DNA from: an uncultured Sphingomonas sp.
GTDB lineage: Bacteria; Pseudomonadota; Alphaproteobacteria; Sphingomonadales; Sphingomonadaceae
NCBI RefSeq assembly: GCF_946478955.1
Contig: NZ_CAMLDL010000009.1
Span: 1-64,000, forward strand
DNA length: 64,000 bases
Direction: 5' to 3'
Shown piece by piece: positions 8,069 through 16,471 of this stretch. Position 1 is the stretch's first letter. Every line of letters starts with the position of its first letter. The notes under the pieces are model-generated. The model was given only the letters and a program-made list of their open reading frames with translations, ran no database searches and was not told where the DNA came from. Position numbers and translations under genes: made by a program.

Positions 8069-9073
8069 ATGCGCGTTGTCGTTCTGGGCGCTGGTTCAAT
8101 CGGCTGTTTCGTCGGCGGCGCATGGAAAACAGCGGGTGTTCCGGTCGAATTTATCGGCCGGGCGGCGATTGGTAGCGATATTGCCGCCAACGGGCTGAAG
8201 CTAAGCGATCAGGACGGTTGGGAGCGGACGTTTTCGCCCGGCGGCGTCGATTATTCGGTCGATCCTGCGGCGCTCGCCAGTGCCGATCTCATTGCGCTTT
8301 GCGTGAAAAGCGGCGCCACCGCCGATGCTGCGGCCTTGATCCGCGATCATGCGCGCCCCGGCGCCACTGTCCTCAGCCTGCAAAACGGCATCAGCAATAT
8401 CGACGCCCTGAAGGCGCAATTGGGTAATTCCTTTTCCGTTGTGCGTGGTTCTGTGCCCTATAACGTCGCTTATCTGGGAAAAGGGCATTTCCACAAGGGC
8501 GTCGCTGGCCAGTTACTGGCCGAAGATGTGCCAATGCTGCACGACCTGGCGCAGCAGGTCAGATCCTCGCCCGCCGTCGTCACCCTCAGCAACGATATGG
8601 TCGGTGTTGCCTGGGGCAAGCTGCTGATCAATCTCAACAATGCGGTCAACGCGCTGTCGGGCCGTACGCTTGTCGACCAACTGTCTCAGCGCGATTATCG
8701 CCGGGTCGTCGCGTCGTCGATGCGTGAAGGCCTGGCGTTGCTTCACATGGCCGGCATTCGACCGGCGAAAGCGGGTCTGCTTCCGCCTCGTTTGCTTCCC
8801 ACCGTCATGCAATCCCCTGATTGGCTGTTTAACCGCCTGTTCCTGAAATTGCAGCGGATCGACGCACATGCCCGCTCATCCATGGCAGATGATCTGGCGC
8901 GAGGGCGCAGGACCGAAATTGATTATCTGAATGGTGAGCTGCTCATGCTGGCGGATCGCCTTGGCGTCGCCGCGCCGATCAACCGCCGTGTTGTTTCGCT
9001 CGTTCGCGATGCCGAAGACGGCGGGCGCCGGAATTGGTCGCCCGCCGATCTTCGCGCCGCGATCCTCGGTTAG
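8069..9073 (+). CDS. panE: 2-dehydropantoate 2-reductase family protein (ketopantoate reductase)
   Basis: Probably reduces ketopantoate to pantoate with NADPH in coenzyme A synthesis. The 334-residue product starts MRVVVLGAGSIGC, a Rossmann GxGxxG fold, and has the C-terminal helical domain with the conserved lysine (Lys184 in AWGKLLINLNNA). PanE/ApbA paralogues act on other 2-ketoacids, so the substrate is inferred. It starts 8 bases after queF, and its stop overlaps the end of the convergent OPT transporter gene. Confidence 0.8.
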   Translation: MRVVVLGAGSIGCFVGGAWKTAGVPVEFIGRAAIGSDIAANGLKLSDQDGWERTFSPGGVDYSVDPAALASADLIALCVKSGATADAAALIRDHARPGATVLSLQNGISNIDALKAQLGNSFSVVRGSVPYNVAYLGKGHFHKGVAGQLLAEDVPMLHDLAQQVRSSPAVVTLSNDMVGVAWGKLLINLNNAVNALSGRTLVDQLSQRDYRRVVASSMREGLALLHMAGIRPAKAGLLPPRLLPTVMQSPDWLFNRLFLKLQRIDAHARSSMADDLARGRRTEIDYLNGELLMLADRLGVAAPINRRVVSLVRDAEDGGRRNWSPADLRAAILG

Positions 9074-11055
9074 GCGGTCATCGGTACCTTGGCGCGCTGC
9101 CGCAGCCAAGTGTAGAGGGCGGCAACCGTAGCGGCGAAAATGACGATGCCAATTGGCACGGCCCAACGATTTTCGCTGACCACGGCAAGCACTGCGCTGC
9201 TGTCGGCGCTGCCGGACCGCTCCGCCGCCGCCACCAGCCCGGCATAGAGGACGCCCATCAGGCTTTCGCCGACGATGAGGCCGGTCGCCATCAGCACACC
9301 AAGCCGCTCCGCGAACGCAGGATTCGCGGCGCGTTCTGCCCAGCGATTGTAGAACCATCCCAGAAGCGCACCGAGCGGGATCAACAAATCAACCTCCATC
9401 GGTAGGTACATGCCCATACCAACCGCCAGGGGTGGCAAGCTATATTTGCCTTTGGATGTCCGCTTCAGACCCTCATCGATGACGATCACGACCACGCCGA
9501 TGATGGCACCTCGCCACAACAGCGACCAGTCAAGGCTGCCCCCAAGAACGCCCTGCGTGATTGAGCTGATCAACGCCGCCTGCGGTGCATTGAGAGCATT
9601 GGGACCAGCGCCCGGCGCTCCCACGAAACCAAATGCGCTATTCAGAAGGTTAAGGATTGGCGGGATGACGAGCGCACCAAATACCACGCCGATGACGAGC
9701 GCAATCTGCTGTCGCCACGGCGTTGCGCCGACCAGCTGGCCCGTCTTGAGATCCTGCAGATTGTCGTTCGCAATGGTGGCGACGCCGAAGATGATTGAGG
9801 TGACCAGAAGCGCGAATGCCACAAGGCTCTTGGTTGCGCCCGGTCCAAGATCAGCGGCGAAGCCGAGCAGGATGAGCGAAATGCCAAGTGCGGTGAGAAT
9901 ACCAACGCCGCTCACCGGACTGTTCGAGGCGCCGATCAGGCCCGCCATATAGCCGGTAATCGACGCGATCAGCAGCCCGGCGATGAAGATGTACGCCAGC
10001 GACAGACCAACCAGGGGCATCGCATGCGCCGCCAGTTCGCCGGTATTTGCGAAGTCGGCGAGCAGCAGGCCGATCGGAATCAGCGATGCAAGGATCGTCC
10101 CGCCGACAATGGTGATGGGAAGGTCGCGCTCGGTGAGTTCTAGCGTTGCGCCACCGCTGCGTGCACGGTTCGCGGCAAGCGCCTGCGCAATGCCGCGGAT
10201 GATGGGTCCAATGACTTTCGCGAGTGTCCATAATGCGGCCACCAGCATCGTTCCCGCGCCTACGAACCTAACTTGGCTGCGGAACACGTCCGAGATGATC
10301 GGGTCGAGTTCTGCACCAGATGGAATTCCGGCGGCGGCGGTAAAGCTGGGGACAAGCCAGGCCCAGCTGATAATGATGCCGACAAGCATCGCGATACCGA
10401 CGGCCATGCCAACCAGATGGCCGACACCAATCAGCGCCATCGACAGGCTGGCGGACGCACCGCTGGCCCCCGCGCCGACACGGAAGGTGCGCGACGCCAC
10501 ATCGGACACCAACTTCATCTTCGCCAAGGTGAAGAAGCCCGCAGAAGCAACGGCAGCCCAAATGATGGCCACCAAACCACGGCGATTTTCCTCGGCCCCG
10601 CCGACCCCGGCGCCGACCTTCAACACTTCGGCGGCGGCGACGCCTTCGGGATAGGGCAGGTCGCTACCCGTTACCAATGCGCGGCGGAGCGGCACGGAAT
10701 ACATGACACCAAGGATACCGCCGAGGCCAATCACAAGAACGCTCAGCCAATAAGGAAAATCAGTCCAATACCCGATCATGATGAGGCCAGGCAGGACGAA
10801 AATGATCGCGGATAGCGTGCCGGCGGAACTGGCAATCGTTTGGACGATATTGTTTTCCTGAATGGTCGTGTTGCTAAATGCCTTGAGCACCGCCATCGAA
10901 ATAACCGCAGCCGGGATGGACGTCGCAAAGGTGATGCCGAGCTTCAATCCGAGATAGACGTTAGCGGCGGTGAACAACACCGTAAGCAGCGCGCCGAGGA
11001 TAATTCCCCGGATCGTCAGTTCCTTGATGCCGGATGCAGGTGCGGCAGATGCCAT
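9070..11055 (-). CDS. OPT family oligopeptide transporter
   Basis: A 661-residue polytopic inner-membrane protein with some 14-16 hydrophobic segments. The opening IKELTIRGIILGALLTVLF with NVYLGLKLG and the loop SDLPYPEGVAAAEVLKVG match bacterial members of the OPT/YSL family. Eukaryotic relatives move peptides or metal chelates with protons; bacterial substrates are mostly unproven and the genes are sometimes linked to ergothioneine-like thiols or siderophores, but nothing next to it specifies a substrate. Monocistronic, convergent with panE. The ATG gives MASAAPASG; the C-terminus ends in a basic, short tail. Confidence 0.88.
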   Translation of the reverse strand: MASAAPASGIKELTIRGIILGALLTVLFTAANVYLGLKLGITFATSIPAAVISMAVLKAFSNTTIQENNIVQTIASSAGTLSAIIFVLPGLIMIGYWTDFPYWLSVLVIGLGGILGVMYSVPLRRALVTGSDLPYPEGVAAAEVLKVGAGVGGAEENRRGLVAIIWAAVASAGFFTLAKMKLVSDVASRTFRVGAGASGASASLSMALIGVGHLVGMAVGIAMLVGIIISWAWLVPSFTAAAGIPSGAELDPIISDVFRSQVRFVGAGTMLVAALWTLAKVIGPIIRGIAQALAANRARSGGATLELTERDLPITIVGGTILASLIPIGLLLADFANTGELAAHAMPLVGLSLAYIFIAGLLIASITGYMAGLIGASNSPVSGVGILTALGISLILLGFAADLGPGATKSLVAFALLVTSIIFGVATIANDNLQDLKTGQLVGATPWRQQIALVIGVVFGALVIPPILNLLNSAFGFVGAPGAGPNALNAPQAALISSITQGVLGGSLDWSLLWRGAIIGVVVIVIDEGLKRTSKGKYSLPPLAVGMGMYLPMEVDLLIPLGALLGWFYNRWAERAANPAFAERLGVLMATGLIVGESLMGVLYAGLVAAAERSGSADSSAVLAVVSENRWAVPIGIVIFAATVAALYTWLRQRAKVPMTA

Positions 11056-11169
11056 GGTGAGCCCTCTTCAAATCAGTTGCGCGGGACACAAACAGATTTG
11101 GCAGAAATCACCTAGCGGAAAATCGATTTGCGCCGCATCCACCGATTAGATTACCGGGCCTGATCGCGA

Positions 11170-11490
11170 CTAGTTGGCGGCGTCGCCGCCCACTCGCTCC
11201 TCGCTTTCCGCCCAATAGTCGGCAACGTCCATCTTGGCATTTTCTTCGGCGGCGGCACGTTTCGTGCCCATGCCAACATCAAATGCCACCAGCGCATTCA
11301 CCAGTGCTTGCGATTCCGTTGGACAAGCGGCCTTCACTGCAACGCTATAGTCAGCCTTCGCCATTTTCGCGGCGACGCTCTTTTTTTCAAAATCTTTGAG
11401 ACAGGCTTCATAGGCCTTGCGCGGCGCCGTAAGCGTCGCAGGATTAGGCGCCGCAAACGCCAGAGCCAAAGTCAGTGCGATCATCTCCAT
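11170..11490 (-). CDS. Hypothetical small exported protein, 106 residues
   Basis: The first 15-20 residues (MEMIALTLALAFAAPNPA) look like a short signal peptide ending near APN; the mature part is helical with two cysteines (in EACLKDF and AACPTES) that could form a disulfide in the periplasm. No family recognised. It stands alone between the OPT gene and the NTF2-like gene, all on the minus strand. An internal Met at residue 3 is an equally possible start. Confidence 0.6.
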   Translation of the reverse strand: MEMIALTLALAFAAPNPATLTAPRKAYEACLKDFEKKSVAAKMAKADYSVAVKAACPTESQALVNALVAFDVGMGTKRAAAEENAKMDVADYWAESEERVGGDAAN

Positions 11491-11553
11491 ACCCCTCTAT
11501 GGAATTACATTGACGAAGGGCAGGACACTCCTTTTGGATCAAAAAATCAATGG

Positions 11554-11952
11554 TCAGTCGATCCGAACGCCCGACGGCACCGGAGAGCTGTGCCGACGAA
11601 CGACCCGCCAATTGCCATCCTCACGAACCCAAACGTCCGTCAGCAGGACGCGCTCGTCGATCAGCTGTCCGAGATAGCGCACCTGCCATTGGGCATCGAC
11701 TGTCGCGACAATGGTATTGTCCAGCGCAACGCATTCGGTCACGCGAACTTCCAGGCTGGCAATGTCCATGCGCTGTAACGCATCAATCCATTGATCAAGG
11801 CTAACGGCCACCGATCCGGTCGAACGAATGCCGACGAGTTTGAATTGCGGGTGGATGAGCCGGCGAAGCGCAGCCTCATCCTTCGCAATCAACGCGTTGC
11901 GCCATTCGCCTTCCAGGTCCCGAACGTCCGTGCAGGGTGCATCAGCGACCAC
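11554..11952 (-). CDS. NTF2/SnoaL-like (DUF4440-type) protein
   Basis: A 132-residue cone-fold protein of the nuclear transport factor 2 superfamily. The pattern [20 protein letters not shown], followed by HPQF and the strand-rich C-terminus with [20 protein letters not shown], is typical of DUF4440. Members include enzymes, binding proteins and proteins of unknown role; no catalytic set is identifiable here. It overlaps the 3' end of the DUF853 ATPase gene by 11 bases, so the two are probably co-translated. Confidence 0.75.
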   Translation of the reverse strand: MVADAPCTDVRDLEGEWRNALIAKDEAALRRLIHPQFKLVGIRSTGSVAVSLDQWIDALQRMDIASLEVRVTECVALDNTIVATVDAQWQVRYLGQLIDERVLLTDVWVREDGNWRVVRRHSSPVPSGVRID

Positions 11953-13591
11953 GCATTAATCCTCCGAAAATACCACGCAGGAGGGAATTTCCTATCTGCC
12001 GCCCGATCGACGACGCCGCTGATCGTGTTGCAGATTGGACTGCTTTGTCAAATGCGGTCGGTTTGGCTGCCTCACGGGCGCGGCGCGCTTCCTCACGCTC
12101 CATCTCGCGGCGCTGGCGATCCTCTTCACGTTGTTGCTGTGCATCCAGGCGAGCTTGGGCAGCGGCGGCTTGCGCCTCGGCCTTTGCCTGCTGCGCGTCG
12201 AGCTTTGCCTGTTGGGCCGCCTGTTTTTCCGCTTCATCTTGCGCCTTGGCTTCGGCGGCGGCAGCAGCGGCTTCACTCCCCTTGGCCTTCAGAATTTCCT
12301 CGGCACTTTCCCGGTCCAGCGCCGTGTCATATTTAACGCCGATCGCGTCGGACTGGACAAGAACTGTGCGCTCCTCCGCCGTCAACGGTCCAACGCGTGA
12401 TCGCGGCGGTTTGATCAACGTGCGCTGAACGGGCGACGGCGATCCATCGGCCAACAGCAAGGACACAAGCGCCTCGCCAATTTTCAACTCAGTGATGGCC
12501 TGCGCCACATCGATATCCGGATTTGGGCGGAATGTGTCAGCCGCCGATTTGACCGCCGCTTCGTCGCGCGGCGTAAAGGCGTTCAGCTTGTGCTGCACGC
12601 GATTTCCAAGCTGCCCGGCGACCTTGTCGGGAATGTCGATGGGATTCTGGGTGATGAAATAAACGCCCACGCCCTTTGAACGAATGAGGCGCACCACCTG
12701 TTCAATCTTTTCAAGAAGCGCGGACGGCGCATCGTCGAACAGGAGGTGTGCCTCATCAAAGAAAAAGGCGAGCTTTGGCTTGTCCGGGTCACCGACTTCG
12801 GGGAGCACTTCGAACAGCTCAGACAATAGCCACAGCAGAAACGTGGAATATAGGCGCGGACTCGACATCAGCTTGTCCGCTGCAAGCACGTTGACGATGC
12901 CCTTGCCGTTCTCATCAAGCGTCATGAAATCGTTTAAGTCGAGGGCAGGCTCACCGAAGAATTTGTCAGCACCCTGACTACGTAACTGCAGCAACGACCG
13001 TTGAATGGCGCCGACGCTGGTTTTGGACACATTGCCATATTCAAGGGTCAGCTCATCGGCACGCTCACCGATATTCACCATCATCGCCTGAAGGTCATCC
13101 AGGTCGAGCAGCATCAACCCTTCCTTGTCGGCGACATGGAAGGCAATGTTGAGAACCCCCTCCTGGACGTCGTTCAGACTCATAAAACGCGCGAGGAGCA
13201 GCGGCCCCATTTCACTGACGGTCGCGCGTACGGGGTGGCCCTGCTCACCGAACAGGTCCCAGAACTGGACCGGCGCGGCCTCGTAACTCCAGTCCGTGTA
13301 TCCGATTTCCTTGGCGCGGGCCGTGAAGGCTTCATGGGTCTTGGCCGTTGGCGAACCGGGCATGGCCAGGCCGGATAGATCACCCTTCACATCGGCCACG
13401 AAGGTCGGCACGCCCGCGGCCGACAGGCTTTCAACAATACCCTGAAGCGTCACTGTCTTGCCGGTGCCGGTGGCGCCCGCAACCAGCCCATGACGATTGG
13501 CTCGCTTCAGCTCAAGTTGTTGCGGATTGGCGCCGCCTGGTCCGGCGCCGATAAAAATACTCGATCCCGCACCATCAACCATATCGCCCAC
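11942..13591 (-). CDS. HerA-like ATPase, DUF853 (YjgR) family
   Basis: A 549-residue cytosolic P-loop ATPase. Walker A GATGTGKT is at residues 39-46, Walker [10 protein letters not shown] has Asp280-Glu281, and a TQNP sensor-like motif follows. The N-terminal 400 residues match the HerA helicase-like C-terminal family represented by E. coli YjgR, whose biological role is not established. Residues 415-525 are an Ala/Gln/Glu/Arg-rich predicted coiled coil. The gene is downstream of degP and the small peptide gene on the same strand. No nuclease partner (NurA-type) is adjacent, so a DNA-end-processing role is not supported. Confidence 0.88.
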   Translation of the reverse strand: MGDMVDGAGSSIFIGAGPGGANPQQLELKRANRHGLVAGATGTGKTVTLQGIVESLSAAGVPTFVADVKGDLSGLAMPGSPTAKTHEAFTARAKEIGYTDWSYEAAPVQFWDLFGEQGHPVRATVSEMGPLLLARFMSLNDVQEGVLNIAFHVADKEGLMLLDLDDLQAMMVNIGERADELTLEYGNVSKTSVGAIQRSLLQLRSQGADKFFGEPALDLNDFMTLDENGKGIVNVLAADKLMSSPRLYSTFLLWLLSELFEVLPEVGDPDKPKLAFFFDEAHLLFDDAPSALLEKIEQVVRLIRSKGVGVYFITQNPIDIPDKVAGQLGNRVQHKLNAFTPRDEAAVKSAADTFRPNPDIDVAQAITELKIGEALVSLLLADGSPSPVQRTLIKPPRSRVGPLTAEERTVLVQSDAIGVKYDTALDRESAEEILKAKGSEAAAAAAEAKAQDEAEKQAAQQAKLDAQQAKAEAQAAAAQARLDAQQQREEDRQRREMEREEARRAREAAKPTAFDKAVQSATRSAASSIGRQIGNSLLRGIFGGLMRGR

Positions 13592-13651
13592 TCACTCCCT
13601 CGCCATTGAAGCTGGAGATTAGGACGAAGGCCTAACCATGGGCAAGTCGAG

Positions 13652-13690
13652 AATGGAGAGGCGGTACGCAAACCCGAGCGCCCCTCCATT
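13652..13690 (-). terminator. Hairpin downstream of the 49-residue peptide gene
   Basis: AATGGAGAGGCG (13652-13663) and CGCCCCTCCATT (13679-13690) form a 12-pair stem with one mismatch and a 15-base loop. It lies after the peptide gene on the minus strand and before the DUF853 start, so it could end or attenuate that message. No T-run follows, so factor-independent termination is not proven. Confidence 0.4.
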
Positions 13691-13728
13691 CAAGTCATCA
13701 GCGCGTCCTACATTCGCCGATGAAGAGA

Positions 13729-13878
13729 CTAGGTGTGCGAAATGGGTGACGGATAATCGTCACCAACAACCATTGGATAAAAATAATAGCTGCCGTCGCT
13801 GCGGGTGACCTTCACATAGATCACCTGTACGCCGCCGCCGACCGACGCCACTTCGTCATTTGCCAATTGTGAAATCAT
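13729..13878 (-). CDS. Small peptide with a leader-like double-glycine motif, 49 residues
   Basis: Short gene encoding a 49-residue peptide that begins MISQLANDEVASVGGG and continues with an aromatic, strand-like segment (VQVIYVKVTRS, then SYYFYPMVVG). The ATG is preceded at ideal distance by AGGAGGAAGCG, one of the strongest ribosome binding sites in the window, which argues for real translation. The LANDEVASVGGG stretch resembles the EL-x-x-V-x-GG ends of double-glycine leader peptides, but I see no transporter, protease-transporter or modifying enzyme next to it. It lies 77 bases downstream of degP on the same strand. Function unknown; a bacteriocin-like precursor or an envelope-stress peptide are both guesses. 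Confidence 0.6.
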   Translation of the reverse strand: MISQLANDEVASVGGGVQVIYVKVTRSDGSYYFYPMVVGDDYPSPISHT

Positions 13879-13914
13879 CGCTTCCTCCTGCCGTTCAGAG
13901 TCGAGCAGCAGGAG

Positions 13915-13949
13915 TGTCCGACCAACCAGCCCAGCTGGTCAATCGGACA
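13915..13949 (-). terminator. Hairpin between degP and the small peptide gene
   Basis: TGTCCGA (13915-13921) pairs with TCGGACA (13943-13949), and inside it ACCAGC pairs with GCTGGT around a 3-base loop, separated by a 3x3 internal loop. It begins 6 bases after the degP stop. It could terminate part of the degP message, protect its 3' end, or control the peptide gene downstream. There is no T-run. Confidence 0.5.
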
Positions 13950-13955
13950 GATGTG

Positions 13956-15533
13956 CTAGCGCTTGGCGATTTCGATGCCGATGAAGGCTTCAGGTGCCTT
14001 GCCGCGCTTGACCAGCATGAGAACGCTGTCGCGCCCTGCCTTCCGTGCGCCGTCGACAAGCTCGTTAACCTGTGAGGGCTGCGTAACAGCCTGGCGATTG
14101 ACCGACATGATCACATCTCCGCGCTGCAAACCCTGCGACGCCGCATCGCTGCCGGGATCAACGGCGGTGATGACAACGCCCCGCTGATTGGGATCAAGAT
14201 TGAGCGCACGGATGATCTGACTATTAAGTGGCTGCAGCGACAGTCCAAGGGCACTCCCCGGCGCAACCGGCTTGTCCTCGTTCATCGCGGGGCCGTCATC
14301 TTCACCGCCGCCAACTTGCTTGGCCAATTCCTCTTCCGTCGGCCGCTGACCAACCTGGACGCTGATCGTCTGGCGCTGGCCATTACGAATTACAACGACC
14401 GGCACCCGACTGCCAACCGGCGTGTTAGCGATGAGATAGCTGACGGTCTGGTCGGGATTGACCGGCTGCCCGTTGACCGAAATGATCGCGTCGCCCTGCT
14501 GAATGCCTGAACGGGCAGCGGACGCGCCCGGAACGACGGAGCGTACCAGTTCGCCCTGATCCTTCGGAAGGCCGAGGCCAGCCGCAATGCGTTCGTCGAT
14601 AGGCTGCAGCGACACGCCAAGATAGCCCCGTTCCGGCCGCTGGCCGCGGCGAAGCGCATCAATGACCGGTTTTGCAGCTTCCGCAGGGATAGCGAGGCCG
14701 ATGCCGACGCTAGCGCCGGTCGGCGAATAGAGCGCCGAGTTAATCCCGATTACATTGCCGGCCATGTCGAACATTGGACCACCGCTGTTGCCCATGTTGA
14801 TGCTGGCATCGGTCTGAATGTAGCGATCGTAAGCGCCCTGACCGGTGATATTACGGTGTAGGGCGGAAATAATGCCTGCGGTCACGGTGCCACCTAGGCC
14901 ATAAGGGTTGCCAATCGCGACCACCCAGTCGCCGACCCGCGCCTTGGTGCTGTCGCCCCATTGCACGAACGGCAGGTTGCGGCCGTCAATTTTCAGCAAC
15001 GCCAGGTCGGACGCGGTGTCGCGGCCCACAATGCGCGCCGCATATTCCTTACGATCGGACAGAATGATCGTAATGCTGTCGACGGTCCCCTGCCCATCAG
15101 CACCCTGGATCAGGTGATTATTGGTGACGATGTAGCCGTCGGGCGAAATGATGAAGCCCGATCCCAGCGACCCGGTAACGCGGGTTTGCTGTTGCTGATC
15201 TGCGCCGCCCTGACCTTGACCTTGTCCTTGACCTTGTCCCTGTGGGGCCTGACCGCCAAATCGGCGAAACAGCTCCTCGAACGGATCAGCCTGACGGCGC
15301 ACGGGTACGCGCTGCTTGGTCGAGATGTTAACCACCGCGGGCTGCAGCCGCGCGGCAAGATCGGCGAAGCTGTTGGGCGCGCCGGGACGCGGCGCGATTG
15401 ACGATGGCGCATTTTGCGCGACCTGAGCGCCCGCCTGCCCGGTGGCCACCGAAAATGCGGTTCCCCCAAGAAGCAGGGCCATTGCAACCCCATAGGCATA
15501 GCGCACTGGTCGAAACTCCTTCGTCGGCTTCAT
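13956..15533 (-). CDS. degP: Periplasmic serine protease/chaperone, Do (DegP/HtrA) family
   Basis: Envelope protease and chaperone that handles misfolded periplasmic and outer-membrane proteins. The 525-residue product has a signal peptide (cleavage near AGAQ, residues 34-38), a trypsin-like domain with catalytic His140 (TNNH), Asp176 (DLALLK) and Ser250 (MGNSGGP), then two PDZ domains. The L-A loop region holds a Gln-Gly repeat (residues 98-110) encoded by a tandem DNA repeat. Start chosen at MKPTKEF because GGAG lies upstream of it. It is downstream of hflK-hflC, a common alphaproteobacterial order that joins proteases of the inner membrane and periplasm. Confidence 0.95.
   Translation of the reverse strand: MKPTKEFRPVRYAYGVAMALLLGGTAFSVATGQAGAQVAQNAPSSIAPRPGAPNSFADLAARLQPAVVNISTKQRVPVRRQADPFEELFRRFGGQAPQGQGQGQGQGQGGADQQQQTRVTGSLGSGFIISPDGYIVTNNHLIQGADGQGTVDSITIILSDRKEYAARIVGRDTASDLALLKIDGRNLPFVQWGDSTKARVGDWVVAIGNPYGLGGTVTAGIISALHRNITGQGAYDRYIQTDASINMGNSGGPMFDMAGNVIGINSALYSPTGASVGIGLAIPAEAAKPVIDALRRGQRPERGYLGVSLQPIDERIAAGLGLPKDQGELVRSVVPGASAARSGIQQGDAIISVNGQPVNPDQTVSYLIANTPVGSRVPVVVIRNGQRQTISVQVGQRPTEEELAKQVGGGEDDGPAMNEDKPVAPGSALGLSLQPLNSQIIRALNLDPNQRGVVITAVDPGSDAASQGLQRGDVIMSVNRQAVTQPSQVNELVDGARKAGRDSVLMLVKRGKAPEAFIGIEIAKR
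15215..15238. repeat. Two tandem copies of a 12-base unit inside degP
   Basis: CTTGACCTTGTC occurs twice in a row, encoding on the minus strand part of a Gln-Gly run in the loop of DegP. Being in frame and a multiple of three, copy changes would alter loop length without a frameshift. Confidence 0.8.
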
Positions 15534-15616
15534 AATATAATCTACTCCGCTTGGCATTGGCGATGCATGTCGACGCTAGGTCAAGCGCATGAACGCGAAT
15601 TGAACAGGGTCTGGGG

Positions 15617-16471
15617 CTATCGTCCAGTGAATTCCTTCAGATAGCTGTTACTCGGGCTCATGATGAGGTTGGTCGGCTTCTGGCCCGAGGGCGTTTGCCC
15701 AAAGGTGCGCTCGTATGACTGCATCGCCCGATAGAAGTCATAAAACTCCGGATCCTTGCCAAAGCTCGCAGCATAGGTTTTTGCGGCGTCGGCATCGGCC
15801 TGGGCGCGAATGATCTGTGACTGCTTCGTGCCTTCAGCGCGAATGGACTGCGCTTCCTGTCGCCGCGCCGTCCGCATCCGCTCAAAGGCCGATTGCAACG
15901 GCGTGCCGTCGGGCAAATCCGCTTTCTTGATGCGGACATCAACGATTTCGACGCCATATTGCGACGCCACGCGGTTCAGGCCGTCACGAATATTCTCCAT
16001 TGCGCCTTCACGTTCCGGCGAAAGCAGAGACGCGAACGGTCGCTTGCCCAATTCGTTGCGAAGCTGAGAGCCGAGAATAGGGCGAAGCGCCGCCTCGACA
16101 TTTTCCTCGTTGCGGGCCGAGATATAGGTCCGCAGCGGATCGACGATGCGATACCGCGCGAATGCGTCCACCTCCAGGCGGCGCTGGTCCGTCGACAGTA
16201 CCTGCTGACGCTGCATGTCGACGTCGCGGACACGTTTGTCCATCCACACGATATTTTCCGCGAACGGAATTCGGATATTCAATCCGGCCCCTGCATCGCC
16301 GAACTTCGCCCCGGGTTCATACGGATTGACGATGCGGACGGGCTTACCCCACCGGATGACCACACCCTGCTGGGTTTCCGGGACAATCTTGATCGCGGAC
16401 AGCAGGCCCACCAGGAACAGGAAGCCAGCAACGCCCGCTACAAACGGATGACGACGAAAGAACGACATCAT
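15617..16471 (-). CDS. hflC: Protease modulator HflC
   Basis: SPFH/prohibitin-family membrane protein that with HflK forms a large cage around the FtsH protease. The 284-residue protein has one N-terminal membrane helix (residues about 9-27, FVAGVAGFLFLVGLLSA), then the band-7 domain starting at ETQQGVVIRWGKPVRIV and a long helical stalk. Its start overlaps the end of hflK by 4 bases, indicating translational coupling. ftsH itself is far off at 56.3 kb. Confidence 0.95.
   Translation of the reverse strand: MMSFFRRHPFVAGVAGFLFLVGLLSAIKIVPETQQGVVIRWGKPVRIVNPYEPGAKFGDAGAGLNIRIPFAENIVWMDKRVRDVDMQRQQVLSTDQRRLEVDAFARYRIVDPLRTYISARNEENVEAALRPILGSQLRNELGKRPFASLLSPEREGAMENIRDGLNRVASQYGVEIVDVRIKKADLPDGTPLQSAFERMRTARRQEAQSIRAEGTKQSQIIRAQADADAAKTYAASFGKDPEFYDFYRAMQSYERTFGQTPSGQKPTNLIMSPSNSYLKEFTGR

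Noticed and set aside
9983..10654. Plus-strand frames inside the OPT transporter gene
   Set aside because: The products are low-complexity Ser/Ala/Pro/Thr-rich reversals of membrane helices, not a protein.
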